From the NCBI GenBank assembly GCA_945952225.1, contig CAMFHP010000020.1:29113-93112 (forward strand): 64,000 bases of DNA. The letters are read 5' to 3'. Under the pieces are notes generated by a model. That model was not told the DNA's origin, did not search any database, and was given only the letters and a program-made list of their open reading frames with translations. Each line of letters begins with the position of its first letter. Positions within the stretch are counted from its first letter, which is position 1. The translations under genes were made by a program, and so were the position numbers. Below are positions 16,503 to 26,013 of this stretch, one piece after another. The DNA comes from an uncultured Myxococcaceae bacterium (GTDB lineage Bacteria > Myxococcota_A > Polyangia > Polyangiales > Ga0077539).

Positions 16503-18554
16503 ATGCGTCCCCTCGCGCTCTTCGTCGCCCTCGCGCTCTCTGCCTGCTCGGGACTTCCGCTCGCCGACGGCGACGCCGCGGTCTCCGACGCCTCCGCCGA
16601 CCTCACGCCCCTCGACGCCACGGCGGTCACCGCCGACGACAGCGTGCCCGTGGCCGAGGGCGTCGCGAGCTGGCTCCTCCCGCGACCGGGCCTCGACGGC
16701 GCGCGCCGCACGGCCTTTCTCTTTCCGTGGCCCAGTGATGTGTCGCGCACCGCCGCCGGACGCGCCGACCTCACGTACCTCCCGGGCCTCGACACGCCCA
16801 CGATCCTCGCGCAGTACATCACCCAGTTCACCGACCGCCTCGACGGCTTCTCCACCGTGGGCGGCGCGTACCTGCGCTTCGGCAGCGCGATCGATCCGAC
16901 CTCGCTCCCCACCTCCGTCGCCGACACCGTGCGCGAGGGAGCGACGGTGCAACTCCTCGATGTCGACCCCGCCTCGCCCGAACACGGACGCCGCGTGCCC
17001 GCGCAGCTCTACCTCCGCGGCGCCGCCACGCGGTACTGGCACACGAACACGCTCGCCGTGGGCCCCGCCACGGGCTTTCCGCTGCGCCCGCACACGAAGT
17101 ACGCGATCGTCGTCACCACCGACCTTCGGCGCTTCGACGGACGTCCCTTCGCGCGCGACCGCGACCTCGACGCCGTGCTCGGCGAGGCCACCGCGAGCGA
17201 CGACGCGGCCGTCACCAACGCGCGCCGCGTGTTCGGTCCGTCGATCACCGAGCTCGAAGGGCTGGGCATTCCGCGCGCGCGCATCCTGAGCTTCACGGTG
17301 TTCACCACGATCGACCCGGGCGCGGAGTTCTTTCGCGCGGCCGACTGGCTCCGTCGCGCGGGCCCCGAGCCCCGCGTGGTCGATTCCACCGCGGCGACCT
17401 ACACGGGCACTTTCTATCGCATCAACGGGCACTACGGACCCAACGCGGAGTTCCAGGCCGGCGATCCCCCCTACGGCATGATGGGCAGCGGGCGCTTCGT
17501 GCTCGACGCCACGGGAACGCCCACGGTGCAGCGCACGGAGAACATCCGCTTCGCGCTCACGATCCCCAGCGGCCCGATGCCCGAACGCGGATGGCCCCTC
17601 GCGATCTACGCCCACGGCACCGGCGGCGACTACGCGTCGTTCATCGACGACCGCACCGCAGCCGCGGCGGCGAGCGAAGGCGTGGCGATGCTCGGCTTCG
17701 ACCAGGTGTTCCACGGCGAGCGCGCGACGCCGGGCACCTCGCCCGAGACGGCCTTCTTCAATTTTCTGAACCCCGAGGCGGGCCGCACGAACAACCTCCA
17801 GCAGGCCCTCGACCTCGTGCAGCTCGGTCGCCTCGCGCCGACGCTGAGCTTCGCGATGACCCGCACCAACGGGGAGCGTACGACCGCGCGCTTCGACACC
17901 TCGCGGCTCATGTTCTTCGGCCACTCGCAGGGCGGGCTCAACGGTCCCCTGTGGTTCGCCGCCGACGACACGCCGCGCGCGGGTGTGTTCTCGGGCGCGG
18001 GCGGCGCGTTCAACGTCTCGCTCCTCGCGAAGACGCAGCCCGTGAACATCCCGGTCATCGTGCGCTCGCTGCTCAACCTCGAACCCACCGAGCTCGTGCC
18101 GCTGCACCCCGCGATCACGCTGCTCCAGCTCCTCATCGACCCCGCGGACCCGGTGAACTACGGGCGCTACATCCAGCGCGAACCCCGCGAGGGCGTGCGC
18201 CCCAAGCACGTCTTCATGACCCAGGGATTCGTCGACACGTACGCGCCGCCCGAGGGCATCGCCGCGCTCGCACGCTCGATCCGTCTGCCCCTCGTCGCGC
18301 CGACGCCGCATCCCGACGCGCTCTTTCCGCTCACGGGCGTCGCGGCCGCGATGCTCCCGGCCTACAACAACGTCGTGCTCGCAGGCGGCGCCACGGTCAC
18401 CGGCGCGTGGATGCAGTTCGACGCCCCCACGGGCCGCGACGGTCACTTCGTGGCCTTCAGCGTGCCCGGCGCCAGGCTCCGCGCCGCAGGCTTTCTCGGC
18501 AGCGCGGCGACCGACGTGATGGGCGCTCCCACCGTGCGCGAGACCGTGCCCTGA
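16503..18554 (+). CDS. Alpha/beta-hydrolase-fold lipoprotein
   Basis: A protein of 683 aa. The lipobox Cys is at about residue 15 (LALSAC), followed by an Asp/Ala-rich linker. The C-terminal half has an alpha/beta-hydrolase pattern: YAHGTGG oxyanion strand, a nucleophile elbow GHSQGG (about residue 477-482), and a late candidate catalytic His in DGHFVAF. The N-terminal half contains an Ig-like segment (FSTVGGAYLRFGSAIDP...) typical of large myxobacterial hydrolase lipoproteins. It is probably a secreted or surface esterase/lipase; the substrate is unknown. It lies 58 bp after the CpcT/CpeT-like gene and converges on the STT3-like gene. Confidence 0.8.
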   Translation: MRPLALFVALALSACSGLPLADGDAAVSDASADLTPLDATAVTADDSVPVAEGVASWLLPRPGLDGARRTAFLFPWPSDVSRTAAGRADLTYLPGLDTPTILAQYITQFTDRLDGFSTVGGAYLRFGSAIDPTSLPTSVADTVREGATVQLLDVDPASPEHGRRVPAQLYLRGAATRYWHTNTLAVGPATGFPLRPHTKYAIVVTTDLRRFDGRPFARDRDLDAVLGEATASDDAAVTNARRVFGPSITELEGLGIPRARILSFTVFTTIDPGAEFFRAADWLRRAGPEPRVVDSTAATYTGTFYRINGHYGPNAEFQAGDPPYGMMGSGRFVLDATGTPTVQRTENIRFALTIPSGPMPERGWPLAIYAHGTGGDYASFIDDRTAAAAASEGVAMLGFDQVFHGERATPGTSPETAFFNFLNPEAGRTNNLQQALDLVQLGRLAPTLSFAMTRTNGERTTARFDTSRLMFFGHSQGGLNGPLWFAADDTPRAGVFSGAGGAFNVSLLAKTQPVNIPVIVRSLLNLEPTELVPLHPAITLLQLLIDPADPVNYGRYIQREPREGVRPKHVFMTQGFVDTYAPPEGIAALARSIRLPLVAPTPHPDALFPLTGVAAAMLPAYNNVVLAGGATVTGAWMQFDAPTGRDGHFVAFSVPGARLRAAGFLGSAATDVMGAPTVRETVP

Positions 18555-18560
18555 ACGCGC

Positions 18561-20756
18561 TCAGGGGACGCGCAGCGTACGCCCTTCGTAGACGGCCTCC
18601 GCGGGCACCGCGAGCTCGCCCACGTCGCGTCCATCGATGCGCACGGTGTAGCGCTCGCCGGTGCCCACCGTGGCCGTGCGATGCCCCGTCGGGAGCGGAA
18701 CGGTCAGCGCGAAGTGTCCGCCCTGCGCGACGGTCCACGCGCGCCACGGGCGGGGCGCACCGCGCACGACGAGGGTCACCGTGAGCTCCACACGCGCGCC
18801 GTCACGGGCCGCTCCCTCGATGCGCGCACCGGGAACCCGCGCGTAGACCCACAGCGAGGGCACCGCGGGCTGCACGTCGGGCCAGGGCTCGTCGACGGCG
18901 AACACCGGGAGGAAATGTTCCGCGTGCGCGACCCCTTCGTCGGGATCGCCACCGCCGCCGAAGGCCAGCACCGCGGCCCCCTGCGCGCGCAGGAACGACG
19001 GCGACGGCGACGCACCGCGCGGCCCCGTACGCAGGAACGCACCGCCCTGCGTGTCGCGCATCTTCTGAAACTGTCGCGCCCCGATCACGAGGTGCCCCGC
19101 GTCGGTGGAGGCCATGAAATCCGCCATGCCCGCAGCGCTTCCGTGCAGCGCGCGCTCCGACGCCTCGAACTGCGCGAGGCCCACATACGGACCAAAGCCC
19201 GAGAGCACCTGCGGACGCCGCGCGAGGTCGCGAATGTCATGCGAGCGATCCCACGAGGCGAGCACGCCCGCGCCCGTTCCACGCCCCTGCGGCGCGGGGA
19301 GCGTGCGGAGAAAGAAGCCCGCCTGCATGATCGGCGAGGGCATCGGACTGCGCGTGCGCAGCACCTCCCAGATCACGGGGTCGAGCGTGAGCATCGCCGC
19401 GCAGAGTCCCGCGGACCACACGCGCGCATCGCCCTTCCACCGCGCGAGGCGCTCGCCGATCGCGACGAGTGCCAGCGCCTCGATCACCACCATCGCGGGC
19501 ACGAGCGGACGCCCGAAGCGCATCTGCGTCATCGCAAGCACCACGAAGGCCGCGAGCCATCCGCCCACGAGCACCCGACGGAGCCGCACCATGGGACGCA
19601 GCGCGATCACCGCGGCCACGGGCACCCACGGCGTCTGCCACGCGGCGAGCGCCACCGACCGTCGCCAGTCGGCGCGCACCGTCGGAATGCGATCGAACAG
19701 CGGACGCGACTCGGCGATGCGGTCCATCCACGGATCGCGTCGACCGAGCCATCGCACCACGCCCTCGTGCAGCGCCGCCCGCGCGCCCGGCGAGAGCGCG
19801 AAGGCGAGCACCCCGAGTCCCAGCGCGCCCGCGATGTACGGCACCAGCGCGCGCCACCGTTGGGCCACCGTCTCACGTCGCGAGGCGAGGCCCACCGCGT
19901 GCGCCGCGACGGCCGTCACCACCAGCAACCCGGGCTGCAACAGCGAGAGCTGCAACGGGTGGAACCACGGGCGATGCGACGCGATCCATCCCCAGTCGAG
20001 CGCGACGAGCGCGAGGGCCGACACGGTGGTCGCGAGCGCGCCGGTGCCCATGCGCGAGACCGGCATCGCGGGTGACGTGAGCCGTGCGAGCGCCACGAGC
20101 CCCAGCGCGATGCCGCCGTAGAGCACCACGCCCGTGTAGACGTGCGTGCCCACGACGAAGATCGCTACGCCCGCGAGCTCCCAGCGGAGCGCGTCGCGGC
20201 GGTCGAGGTCTGCGCGCCACGCGAGCATCCAGCGCACGAGCAGGCCCGCGAAGAGCATCTCGGCGCCGTGGTGATCGGTGCCGCCGACCTCGGTGGTGAC
20301 CGCGGCCTGGGGGTTGGTCGCGACGAGCGCGCCTGCCACGAGGGCCGTCACGTCGGCGCGGTCCGGCGACGGTGCGAGGCGACGCGCGAGGTCCATCGTG
20401 ACGAGCACCACGGCGACGCCCACGAGGAGCGGCATCACCATCATCACGCGCTCCGCGGCCACGGGATCGTGCTTCAACCCCATCACCCACGGACCGAACG
20501 CGAGGAACTGGTCGAAGCCCGGCGGCCACGGCGCCGACGCTCCGTGGGGCCACGTGAGCCACGGGTCGAACGAGGGCACGCGGAGCCCGCTGCGCAGGGT
20601 CTCCAGCGCGCGCACGAGGTGGTAGTGGCCGTCGGTGTCGTCGGTGACGGGGAGCGGTCCGCCGAGGCAGCGGTCCCAGGTGCGCGTGCGGGCGTAGAGG
20701 GCGAGCGCCAGCGCGGCGAAGGTGACGATCACGCGCCGCGCGCGGTCGGAGAGCAT
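18561..20756 (-). CDS. STT3/PglB-like oligosaccharyltransferase-family membrane protein
   Basis: A protein of 731 aa. The first ~470 residues contain many hydrophobic helices. The first loop carries DDTDGHYHLVRAL and FDPWLTWPHG...WPPGFD, matching the D-x-D/H and PHG-x-x-x-WPPG pattern of STT3 enzymes, and TTEVGGTDHHGAEM matches the second acidic loop (DHH). The soluble C-terminal part has SWDRSHDIRDLARRP, an apparent weak counterpart of the WWDYG motif. STT3 proteins move lipid-linked glycans to Asn; here the degenerate WWDYG site leaves acceptor and activity open. No glycan synthesis genes are adjacent. Six bases separate it from the converging hydrolase gene. Confidence 0.75.
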   Translation of the reverse strand: MLSDRARRVIVTFAALALALYARTRTWDRCLGGPLPVTDDTDGHYHLVRALETLRSGLRVPSFDPWLTWPHGASAPWPPGFDQFLAFGPWVMGLKHDPVAAERVMMVMPLLVGVAVVLVTMDLARRLAPSPDRADVTALVAGALVATNPQAAVTTEVGGTDHHGAEMLFAGLLVRWMLAWRADLDRRDALRWELAGVAIFVVGTHVYTGVVLYGGIALGLVALARLTSPAMPVSRMGTGALATTVSALALVALDWGWIASHRPWFHPLQLSLLQPGLLVVTAVAAHAVGLASRRETVAQRWRALVPYIAGALGLGVLAFALSPGARAALHEGVVRWLGRRDPWMDRIAESRPLFDRIPTVRADWRRSVALAAWQTPWVPVAAVIALRPMVRLRRVLVGGWLAAFVVLAMTQMRFGRPLVPAMVVIEALALVAIGERLARWKGDARVWSAGLCAAMLTLDPVIWEVLRTRSPMPSPIMQAGFFLRTLPAPQGRGTGAGVLASWDRSHDIRDLARRPQVLSGFGPYVGLAQFEASERALHGSAAGMADFMASTDAGHLVIGARQFQKMRDTQGGAFLRTGPRGASPSPSFLRAQGAAVLAFGGGGDPDEGVAHAEHFLPVFAVDEPWPDVQPAVPSLWVYARVPGARIEGAARDGARVELTVTLVVRGAPRPWRAWTVAQGGHFALTVPLPTGHRTATVGTGERYTVRIDGRDVGELAVPAEAVYEGRTLRVP

Positions 20757-20804
20757 GGGCGCATCGTAACGGCCGCGCGCCCGCCGACGGAGCGGGAATT
20801 TCCC

Positions 20805-22265
20805 TCAGGCGAGGCGCGTGAGAATGCTGCGCAGGAGGGCGTAGCAGCGGCCCACCGAGCCCACGTCCACACGCTCACCCGGCGCGTGCGCACCGCGGAT
20901 CGTCGGCCCGAACGACACCGTGTCCATCCCCGGATACTTCGACCCGATGATCCCGCACTCGAGCCCCGCGTGAATGACCTTCACCTCGGCGTCGTGGCCG
21001 TGCTCCGCGCGGTACACCGACTGACACAGCGCGAGGAGCTGCGACGACGGATTCGGCGCCCACCCCGGATACGCCCCCGAGGTCTCGCCCGCGATGCCCC
21101 GCGCCGCGAAGTGCCGCACGATCTCGTCGCCGAGCTTCACGAACTCCGCGTCGACGAGCGAGCGCACCATGAGGTTCGCGTAGCCCTCCGTGGCCGTGAG
21201 CTTCACCACGCCGAGGTTGTTCGACGTCTCGACCACGCCGGGCACCTTCTCGCTCCAGCGACGCACGCCGTAGGGCGCGTTCGCGAGCGCGTCCATCCAG
21301 CGCGCCTCGGCCTCGCGGGCCATCACCGACGTCGCCGTCCCCTCGCCCACGATGACCGTCACCGCACCATCGACGGCGCCGTACTCCGCGCGCAGCTTCG
21401 CCTCCTCGCGCGCCGCGAGCGACGGGAGCAGCGCGAGCTTCTCGGCGCTCATCGCGACCACGGCGAAGGCCTCGCGGGCGATCGCGTTGCGCGCCGTGCC
21501 GCCATCGAGCGACACGAGTCGCAGCCCCGTCTCCGAGGACACCGCACGGAGCACGCCCACGAGCAGACGGATCGCGTTGCCGCGGCCCTCGTGAATGTCG
21601 CAGCCCGAGTGACCGCCGCGGAGTCCGCGCACCGACACCGTGGCCGCGCGCCATCCTTCGGGGAGCGCCTCGGCGCCGTGCGGCGCGCGTACGTCGACGT
21701 CGAGTCCGCCCGCGCAGCCCAGATAGAATTCGCCCCAGTCCTCGGTGTCGAGGTTGAGCATGAGCCGCCCGGTGAGGCGCGTGGATTCGAGCCCGTGCGC
21801 GCCGGTCATGCCGGTCTCCTCGTCGATCGTGAGCAGCGCTTCGAGGGGGCCGTGCACGAGCGTCGGGTCTTCGAGCGCCGCGAGGATCATCGACACGCCC
21901 ATGCCGTTGTCGGCGCCGAGCGTGGTGTGTTCGGCGACGACCCATCCGTCGCGCACGGTGGCGGTGATGGGGTCGCGCGCGAAGTCGTGCGCGTGGCCCG
22001 TGTTCGCCTGGCACACCATGTCGAGGTGGCCCTGGAGCACCACAGTCGGCGCCGCCTCGTGGCCCATGGTGGCGGGCGCGCGCACGACGAGGTTGCCCGC
22101 GTCGTCGACCTCGTGAACGAGCCCGCGCGCGGCGGCCCACGCGACGACCTTCGCGCGAATCGCAGCCTCGTTCTTCGAGGCGCGCGGCGTGGCGCAGAGC
22201 GTGGCGAAGTGGTTCCAGACGGCGGCGGGTTCGAGGCCCGCAAAGGGGGTGTCGGTGGCGCTCAT
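20805..22265 (-). CDS. pepD: Aminoacyl-histidine dipeptidase (PepD family, M20)
   Basis: A protein of 486 aa, almost the length of E. coli PepD. Metal and catalytic segments are present in order: QGHLDMV, LGADNGMG, TIDEETGMTGA, LNLDTEDWGE, and the C-terminal HAGLECG. The lid-domain segment GLRGGHSGCDIHEGRGNA is typical. PepD hydrolyses Xaa-His and other dipeptides in the cytoplasm using two metal ions. The start is the Met before SATDTPF; the reading frame stays open far upstream only because of the base bias. The gene diverges from the fibrinogen-domain lipoprotein. Confidence 0.93.
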   Translation of the reverse strand: MSATDTPFAGLEPAAVWNHFATLCATPRASKNEAAIRAKVVAWAAARGLVHEVDDAGNLVVRAPATMGHEAAPTVVLQGHLDMVCQANTGHAHDFARDPITATVRDGWVVAEHTTLGADNGMGVSMILAALEDPTLVHGPLEALLTIDEETGMTGAHGLESTRLTGRLMLNLDTEDWGEFYLGCAGGLDVDVRAPHGAEALPEGWRAATVSVRGLRGGHSGCDIHEGRGNAIRLLVGVLRAVSSETGLRLVSLDGGTARNAIAREAFAVVAMSAEKLALLPSLAAREEAKLRAEYGAVDGAVTVIVGEGTATSVMAREAEARWMDALANAPYGVRRWSEKVPGVVETSNNLGVVKLTATEGYANLMVRSLVDAEFVKLGDEIVRHFAARGIAGETSGAYPGWAPNPSSQLLALCQSVYRAEHGHDAEVKVIHAGLECGIIGSKYPGMDTVSFGPTIRGAHAPGERVDVGSVGRCYALLRSILTRLA

Positions 22266-22490
22266 CGCGCGAGAGGAGAACCGCGAAACGCCCCCGCGCG
22301 AAAGGGGGTTCTGCACGCGACGACACCGCGCACGCACGACGCGCGAGGCCCTGCGAACGACGGCGCAAGAATCGCGGCCCGCACCTTGGTGGTTCACGAT
22401 CGCAGCCCGATCGCGCAGACTGGGTGACAGGGCTCGCACAGGCGTCGCATCGGGCGCCCGACACACGAGCCCTGAAGGGGAACCCTCGCC
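22266..22490. promoter_or_regulatory. Divergent intergenic region
   Basis: A 225-bp gap between pepD and the fibrinogen-domain lipoprotein, both starting here. It must hold promoters for both directions, but I see no clear -35/-10 pair or palindrome. Confidence 0.3.
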
Positions 22491-24902
22491 ATGAAGCCCG
22501 CGCCCACCGCACGCCTCCGTCCGCTCGCGCCCGTGCTCGCGCTGCTCGTCGCGTGCTCGTCGAACGTGCCGCCCGCCACCACCGTCGATGCCGCCGCCGA
22601 CGGCAATGACGCCGCCACGAACGACGCGACCGGCAACGACGCGAGCGATGGCTCGACGAGCGATGGCCCGGCGCCCGACGTGAGCGACGCCTCGACGCCC
22701 GACGCTCCGCAGGCCGATGCGAGCGACGCCTCGACGAGCGACGGCGCATCCGCCGATGTGCCCGCGGATCTCCCCGCGGCCGATGTGTCCGCGGATCTCC
22801 CCGCCGCCGATGTGTCCGCGGATCTCCCCATCGCCGACGTGCCCGCGGATCTCCCCGCCGCCGATGCGGCCACGGATCTCCCCGCCGCCGATGCGCCCGC
22901 AGACGTCACCCCCGACGTGCCCGCGGATCTCCCCGCCGCCGACGCGGCCGCAGACGTGCCCGCCCTCGACGCGCCCGCCGACGTTGCCGTCGACCTCGGG
23001 CCGCCCGATGTGACCTGCTCCGCGCCGCTCACCAACTGCGGAGGCGCCTGCGTCGACGTGCGCACGAGCGTGCAGAATTGCGGCGCGTGCGGACTCGCAT
23101 GTCCCGCGACGGCGATGTGCTTCAACGGATTCTGCGAGCCGGTGTGCTCCTCGGGTCAGACCCTCTGCACTGGCGTGTGCCGCGCGCTCGCCACCGACAC
23201 CTCCAACTGCGGCGCGTGTGGGCGCGCGTGCACCGCGGCGAACGGCGTGGCCGCGTGTGTGGCGGGCGTGTGCGGCATCGCGTCGTGCGCCGCGAACTTC
23301 GACAACTGCGACGCGGTGGCCTCGAACGGATGCGAGACCGACCTGCGCACGACGGCCGCGCACTGCGGCCGATGTGGTGCCGCGTGCGGTGCCGAGCAGG
23401 CGTGCCGCGCGGGCGCGTGCGTCTCGACGCTGCCCACCTCGTGCGGAGAGATTCTTCGCACGACGCCCACCGCCGCGAGCGGGCGCTACCGCATCGACCC
23501 CGACGGAACCGGTCCCCTCGGCTCCCTCGACGTGTACTGCAACATGACCGACGACGGCGGCGGCTGGACCCTCGTCGCGCAGATGGGCGAGGCCGCACCG
23601 CCCTCCGCGCGCGGTGACCTTCGCACCGACCGCAACGTCGCCACGCTCGCTTCCGGTGCGACGCCCACCGCGGGCGAGTTCTCGTCGCTCGACCTCGCGC
23701 GCTTCAACGGCTTCGGCACGCGATGGACGGTGCGCGTCGCCGTCGACACCGCCAACGACGGACGCGCGTACCAGTTCACCTACTACCGCCCCCGCGATGG
23801 CGCGCTCATCGGCCCCGGCATCGCGGGCGCCAACTGGCTCGGCACCTCGACGTCGGCGGCGCTCGAATACCTCACGCGCTCGGGCTCCGTGGGCCAGTCG
23901 AACCGCGTGTGGATCCCGGTGCCGGGCTTCGACCCCACCGCGGCCACCGTGGCCGTCTTCGCGTCGCGCCGCGTGGCCAGCAGCGCGCCCTGCCTCGACG
24001 CATCGGGCGAGAACCAGCTCTGCCACGCGCCCGCGGGCGGCATCACCAACGAGCCCTCGCTCACGGGCACGTACACCGCCGCGTTCTCGAACGGCGACGG
24101 CGTCGCGCACACGTGGGGACGCCGCGCGACGTGGTGGATCCGCGACTCGCTCTGCGTGCCCGAACGCGGCGACTGCGACGGCAACGCTTCGAACGGCTGC
24201 GAGGCCGCGCTGCGCGACGACGCGGCGAACTGCGGCGCGTGCGGACGCGCCTGCGCCGACGGCCAGGTGTGCCTCACGGGCGTGTGCCGACGGCCGTATC
24301 CGCGCACCTGCCAGGAGGCCCGCACGGCCGACCCCACGGCCACGAGCGGAACCTTCACCGTCGACCCCGACGGCCCCGGCGGCCTCGCGCCCTTCAGCGT
24401 GTACTGCGACATGGCGCGCGACGACGGCGGGTGGACGCTCCTCGGCGCGGGCGTCTGGTACACGGCCAACGCCGACGTGGTGACGGCGCCCGGCGGCGCG
24501 AACGTGCTGCTCTCCGACGCGCGTCGCAACGCGCTCATCGCGGCCTCGACGCGGCTCTACCGACTCGGGTCTGGCGCGCAGCGGCTCTACATCCTCGACA
24601 CGGACGCGGAGTTCGGCCCCGCGCGGGCCTCGGGCGGGCGCCACTACTGGCGCAGCAACGCCGCGAGCGTTCGTTGTGGAACGGCCTACGCGCAGGTCAC
24701 CACCGACGCGCTCGTCACCACGACGGCGCACGCCGTGAGCTGCGACCCCTCGGGCATCGGCAGCCACAACTGCGGCTCCACGAACGGCTGGATCCTCTGG
24801 CACACGAGCGACACCTACAACGCGAGCGGGATGCACCCCTGCGCGTTCGGCGCCGGCGGATTGCCCACCGGCGGCGCGCTCACCGACCTCTGGCTGCGCT
24901 GA
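22491..24902 (+). CDS. Lipoprotein with repeat stalk, Cys modules and two fibrinogen-like domains
   Basis: A protein of 803 aa. The signal peptide ends LLVACSS (Cys about 22). An Asp/Ala-rich stalk (about 32-175) contains near-exact ADLPAADVS repeats. CGACG-type cysteine modules follow, then a fibrinogen-related domain (about 320-555; SCGEILRTTP, GGWTLVAQMG). Another CDG..CGACG module leads to a second such domain (about 604-803; TCQEARTADPTATSGTF, DDGGWTLLGAG, ending with a Cys near HTSDTYNASGMHPC). Fibrinogen-like domains usually bind carbohydrate or acetyl groups, so a surface recognition role is inferred. The start Met has no competing upstream choice. Confidence 0.83.
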   Translation: MKPAPTARLRPLAPVLALLVACSSNVPPATTVDAAADGNDAATNDATGNDASDGSTSDGPAPDVSDASTPDAPQADASDASTSDGASADVPADLPAADVSADLPAADVSADLPIADVPADLPAADAATDLPAADAPADVTPDVPADLPAADAAADVPALDAPADVAVDLGPPDVTCSAPLTNCGGACVDVRTSVQNCGACGLACPATAMCFNGFCEPVCSSGQTLCTGVCRALATDTSNCGACGRACTAANGVAACVAGVCGIASCAANFDNCDAVASNGCETDLRTTAAHCGRCGAACGAEQACRAGACVSTLPTSCGEILRTTPTAASGRYRIDPDGTGPLGSLDVYCNMTDDGGGWTLVAQMGEAAPPSARGDLRTDRNVATLASGATPTAGEFSSLDLARFNGFGTRWTVRVAVDTANDGRAYQFTYYRPRDGALIGPGIAGANWLGTSTSAALEYLTRSGSVGQSNRVWIPVPGFDPTAATVAVFASRRVASSAPCLDASGENQLCHAPAGGITNEPSLTGTYTAAFSNGDGVAHTWGRRATWWIRDSLCVPERGDCDGNASNGCEAALRDDAANCGACGRACADGQVCLTGVCRRPYPRTCQEARTADPTATSGTFTVDPDGPGGLAPFSVYCDMARDDGGWTLLGAGVWYTANADVVTAPGGANVLLSDARRNALIAASTRLYRLGSGAQRLYILDTDAEFGPARASGGRHYWRSNAASVRCGTAYAQVTTDALVTTTAHAVSCDPSGIGSHNCGSTNGWILWHTSDTYNASGMHPCAFGAGGLPTGGALTDLWLR
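22764..22970 (+). repeat. In-frame 27-bp coding repeat
   Basis: Units begin at 22764, 22791, 22818, 22845 and 22872 with GCGGATCTCCCCG or close variants, then become degenerate. Each encodes nine residues (ADLPAADVS type) of the lipoprotein stalk. Such repeats can change copy number by slippage. Confidence 0.75.
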
Positions 24903-24917
24903 CCGCGCGTCGAGGCG

Positions 24918-25463
24918 TCACCGCGCGTCGTCGCGTCGGAGCCGACGGAACGTGAGACTGATCCGCGCGCCCGTGACCTCCGGCGCGCGGAGCACCGCGT
25001 GGCGCCAGTGCGTCTGCAACGCGGCGGTCATGTGCACGAGCGAACCGGCTTCCATCGCGAGCGCGTGCGTGACGGTACGGTCGGGCTCCCCTCGCAGCGA
25101 GAGCGTGCGCGTGGCCCCGAGCGACACGATGGTGATGCCCGTGCCCGGCGCGAGCTCGGCGACCGCGTCCGCGTGGTAGCCCATCGTCGACTCGCCGTCG
25201 GGGTAGTAGTTCGCGAGGCAGTTGTTCGGCGCGTACCCGACCACCGCGGCCACGTCCCGCGTCACCGTCGCGATCGGCGCAGGCATCGCGACCTCGGGCC
25301 ACACCGTGCCCGAGTAGTTGTACGGAACCCCGAAGCTCGCCACGCGCCGCGCCCGGATGCGGTCGTCCCACGCGACCCCGGTCACGAGCGCTTCGAACAG
25401 CGCCGCGTGGTCGGAGAGAAAGCCCGGCACGACGCGCAGCAGCCCCTCGTCGATCGGCGTCAT
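24918..25463 (-). CDS. AlkB-like 2-oxoglutarate/Fe(II) dioxygenase
   Basis: A protein of 181 aa. It has the AlkB arrangement: NNCLANYYPDGESTMGYHAD supplies N-x-Y and the HxD iron ligands, a later His in HWRHAV is the third ligand, and RISLTFR provides the 2-oxoglutarate-binding Arg pair. AlkB-family enzymes remove alkyl lesions from DNA or RNA by oxidation; some act on tRNA or protein. It starts 7 bp after the SRPBCC gene and is the last gene of a three-gene minus-strand set. The substrate is not predictable from context. Confidence 0.87.
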   Translation of the reverse strand: MTPIDEGLLRVVPGFLSDHAALFEALVTGVAWDDRIRARRVASFGVPYNYSGTVWPEVAMPAPIATVTRDVAAVVGYAPNNCLANYYPDGESTMGYHADAVAELAPGTGITIVSLGATRTLSLRGEPDRTVTHALAMEAGSLVHMTAALQTHWRHAVLRAPEVTGARISLTFRRLRRDDAR

Positions 25464-25470
25464 CGTGCGC

Positions 25471-25986
25471 TCACGCGTACTGGTAGGGCTCGTTCGCGTA
25501 GGCCATGCGCCGCACGTTCTCCAGCACGCGGCGCATGTACACCGGCCAGAACAGCCGCGCGAAGATCCACTGCGCGGGCCACAGCAGCACCGTGGGGAAC
25601 GTCTCCGGCGCGTGCAGCGTGTACGTGTACGTGACGCGCACCGCGTCGGGCCCGAGGGCCTCCGTGCGCCACTCGCCCACGAAGGCCGTGAACCCGAGCA
25701 TCCACGTGCGAAAGTCGCCGACCTCGATGACCCAGCGCTCGTTCTCGACGCGCTCGATCACGCGGTCGCTCGACGCTTCGCCGCCGCGAAAGGTCCAGCT
25801 CGGCGCCGCGAACACGCGCTTCTTCGAGCCCACCTGACCCCAGGTCGCGTCGTCGGTGCAGTGCGTGACCCGCGGCATCGGACCGAAGCCCGTGTGCACC
25901 TTGCCGATGTCACACAACATCGGCGTCTTGAACGCGCGCTCCAGCGAGCAGCGGAACACCGTCGTGAGCGTCGTGCGGGCCTTCAT
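25471..25986 (-). CDS. SRPBCC-fold (polyketide cyclase-like) protein
   Basis: A protein of 171 aa. It has the START/SRPBCC pattern of an N-terminal strand then helix (CSLERAFKTPMLCDIGKVH), a middle of alternating strands with W and Y residues (ERWVIEVGDF, VRVTYTYTLHAP), and a long C-terminal helix (PVYMRRVLENVRRMAYAN). These proteins bind hydrophobic ligands. It lies 27 bp after the phosphatase gene and 7 bp before the AlkB gene. The ligand is unknown. Confidence 0.7.
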   Translation of the reverse strand: MKARTTLTTVFRCSLERAFKTPMLCDIGKVHTGFGPMPRVTHCTDDATWGQVGSKKRVFAAPSWTFRGGEASSDRVIERVENERWVIEVGDFRTWMLGFTAFVGEWRTEALGPDAVRVTYTYTLHAPETFPTVLLWPAQWIFARLFWPVYMRRVLENVRRMAYANEPYQYA

Positions 25987-26013
25987 GCGGGTCTCCTCGC
26001 GCGGACGGAGGCG

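Noticed and set aside
20805..24836. A single 1343-codon minus-strand frame
   Set aside because: Only the last 486 codons are PepD-like; the rest is antisense to the fibrinogen-domain lipoprotein and has no family resemblance.
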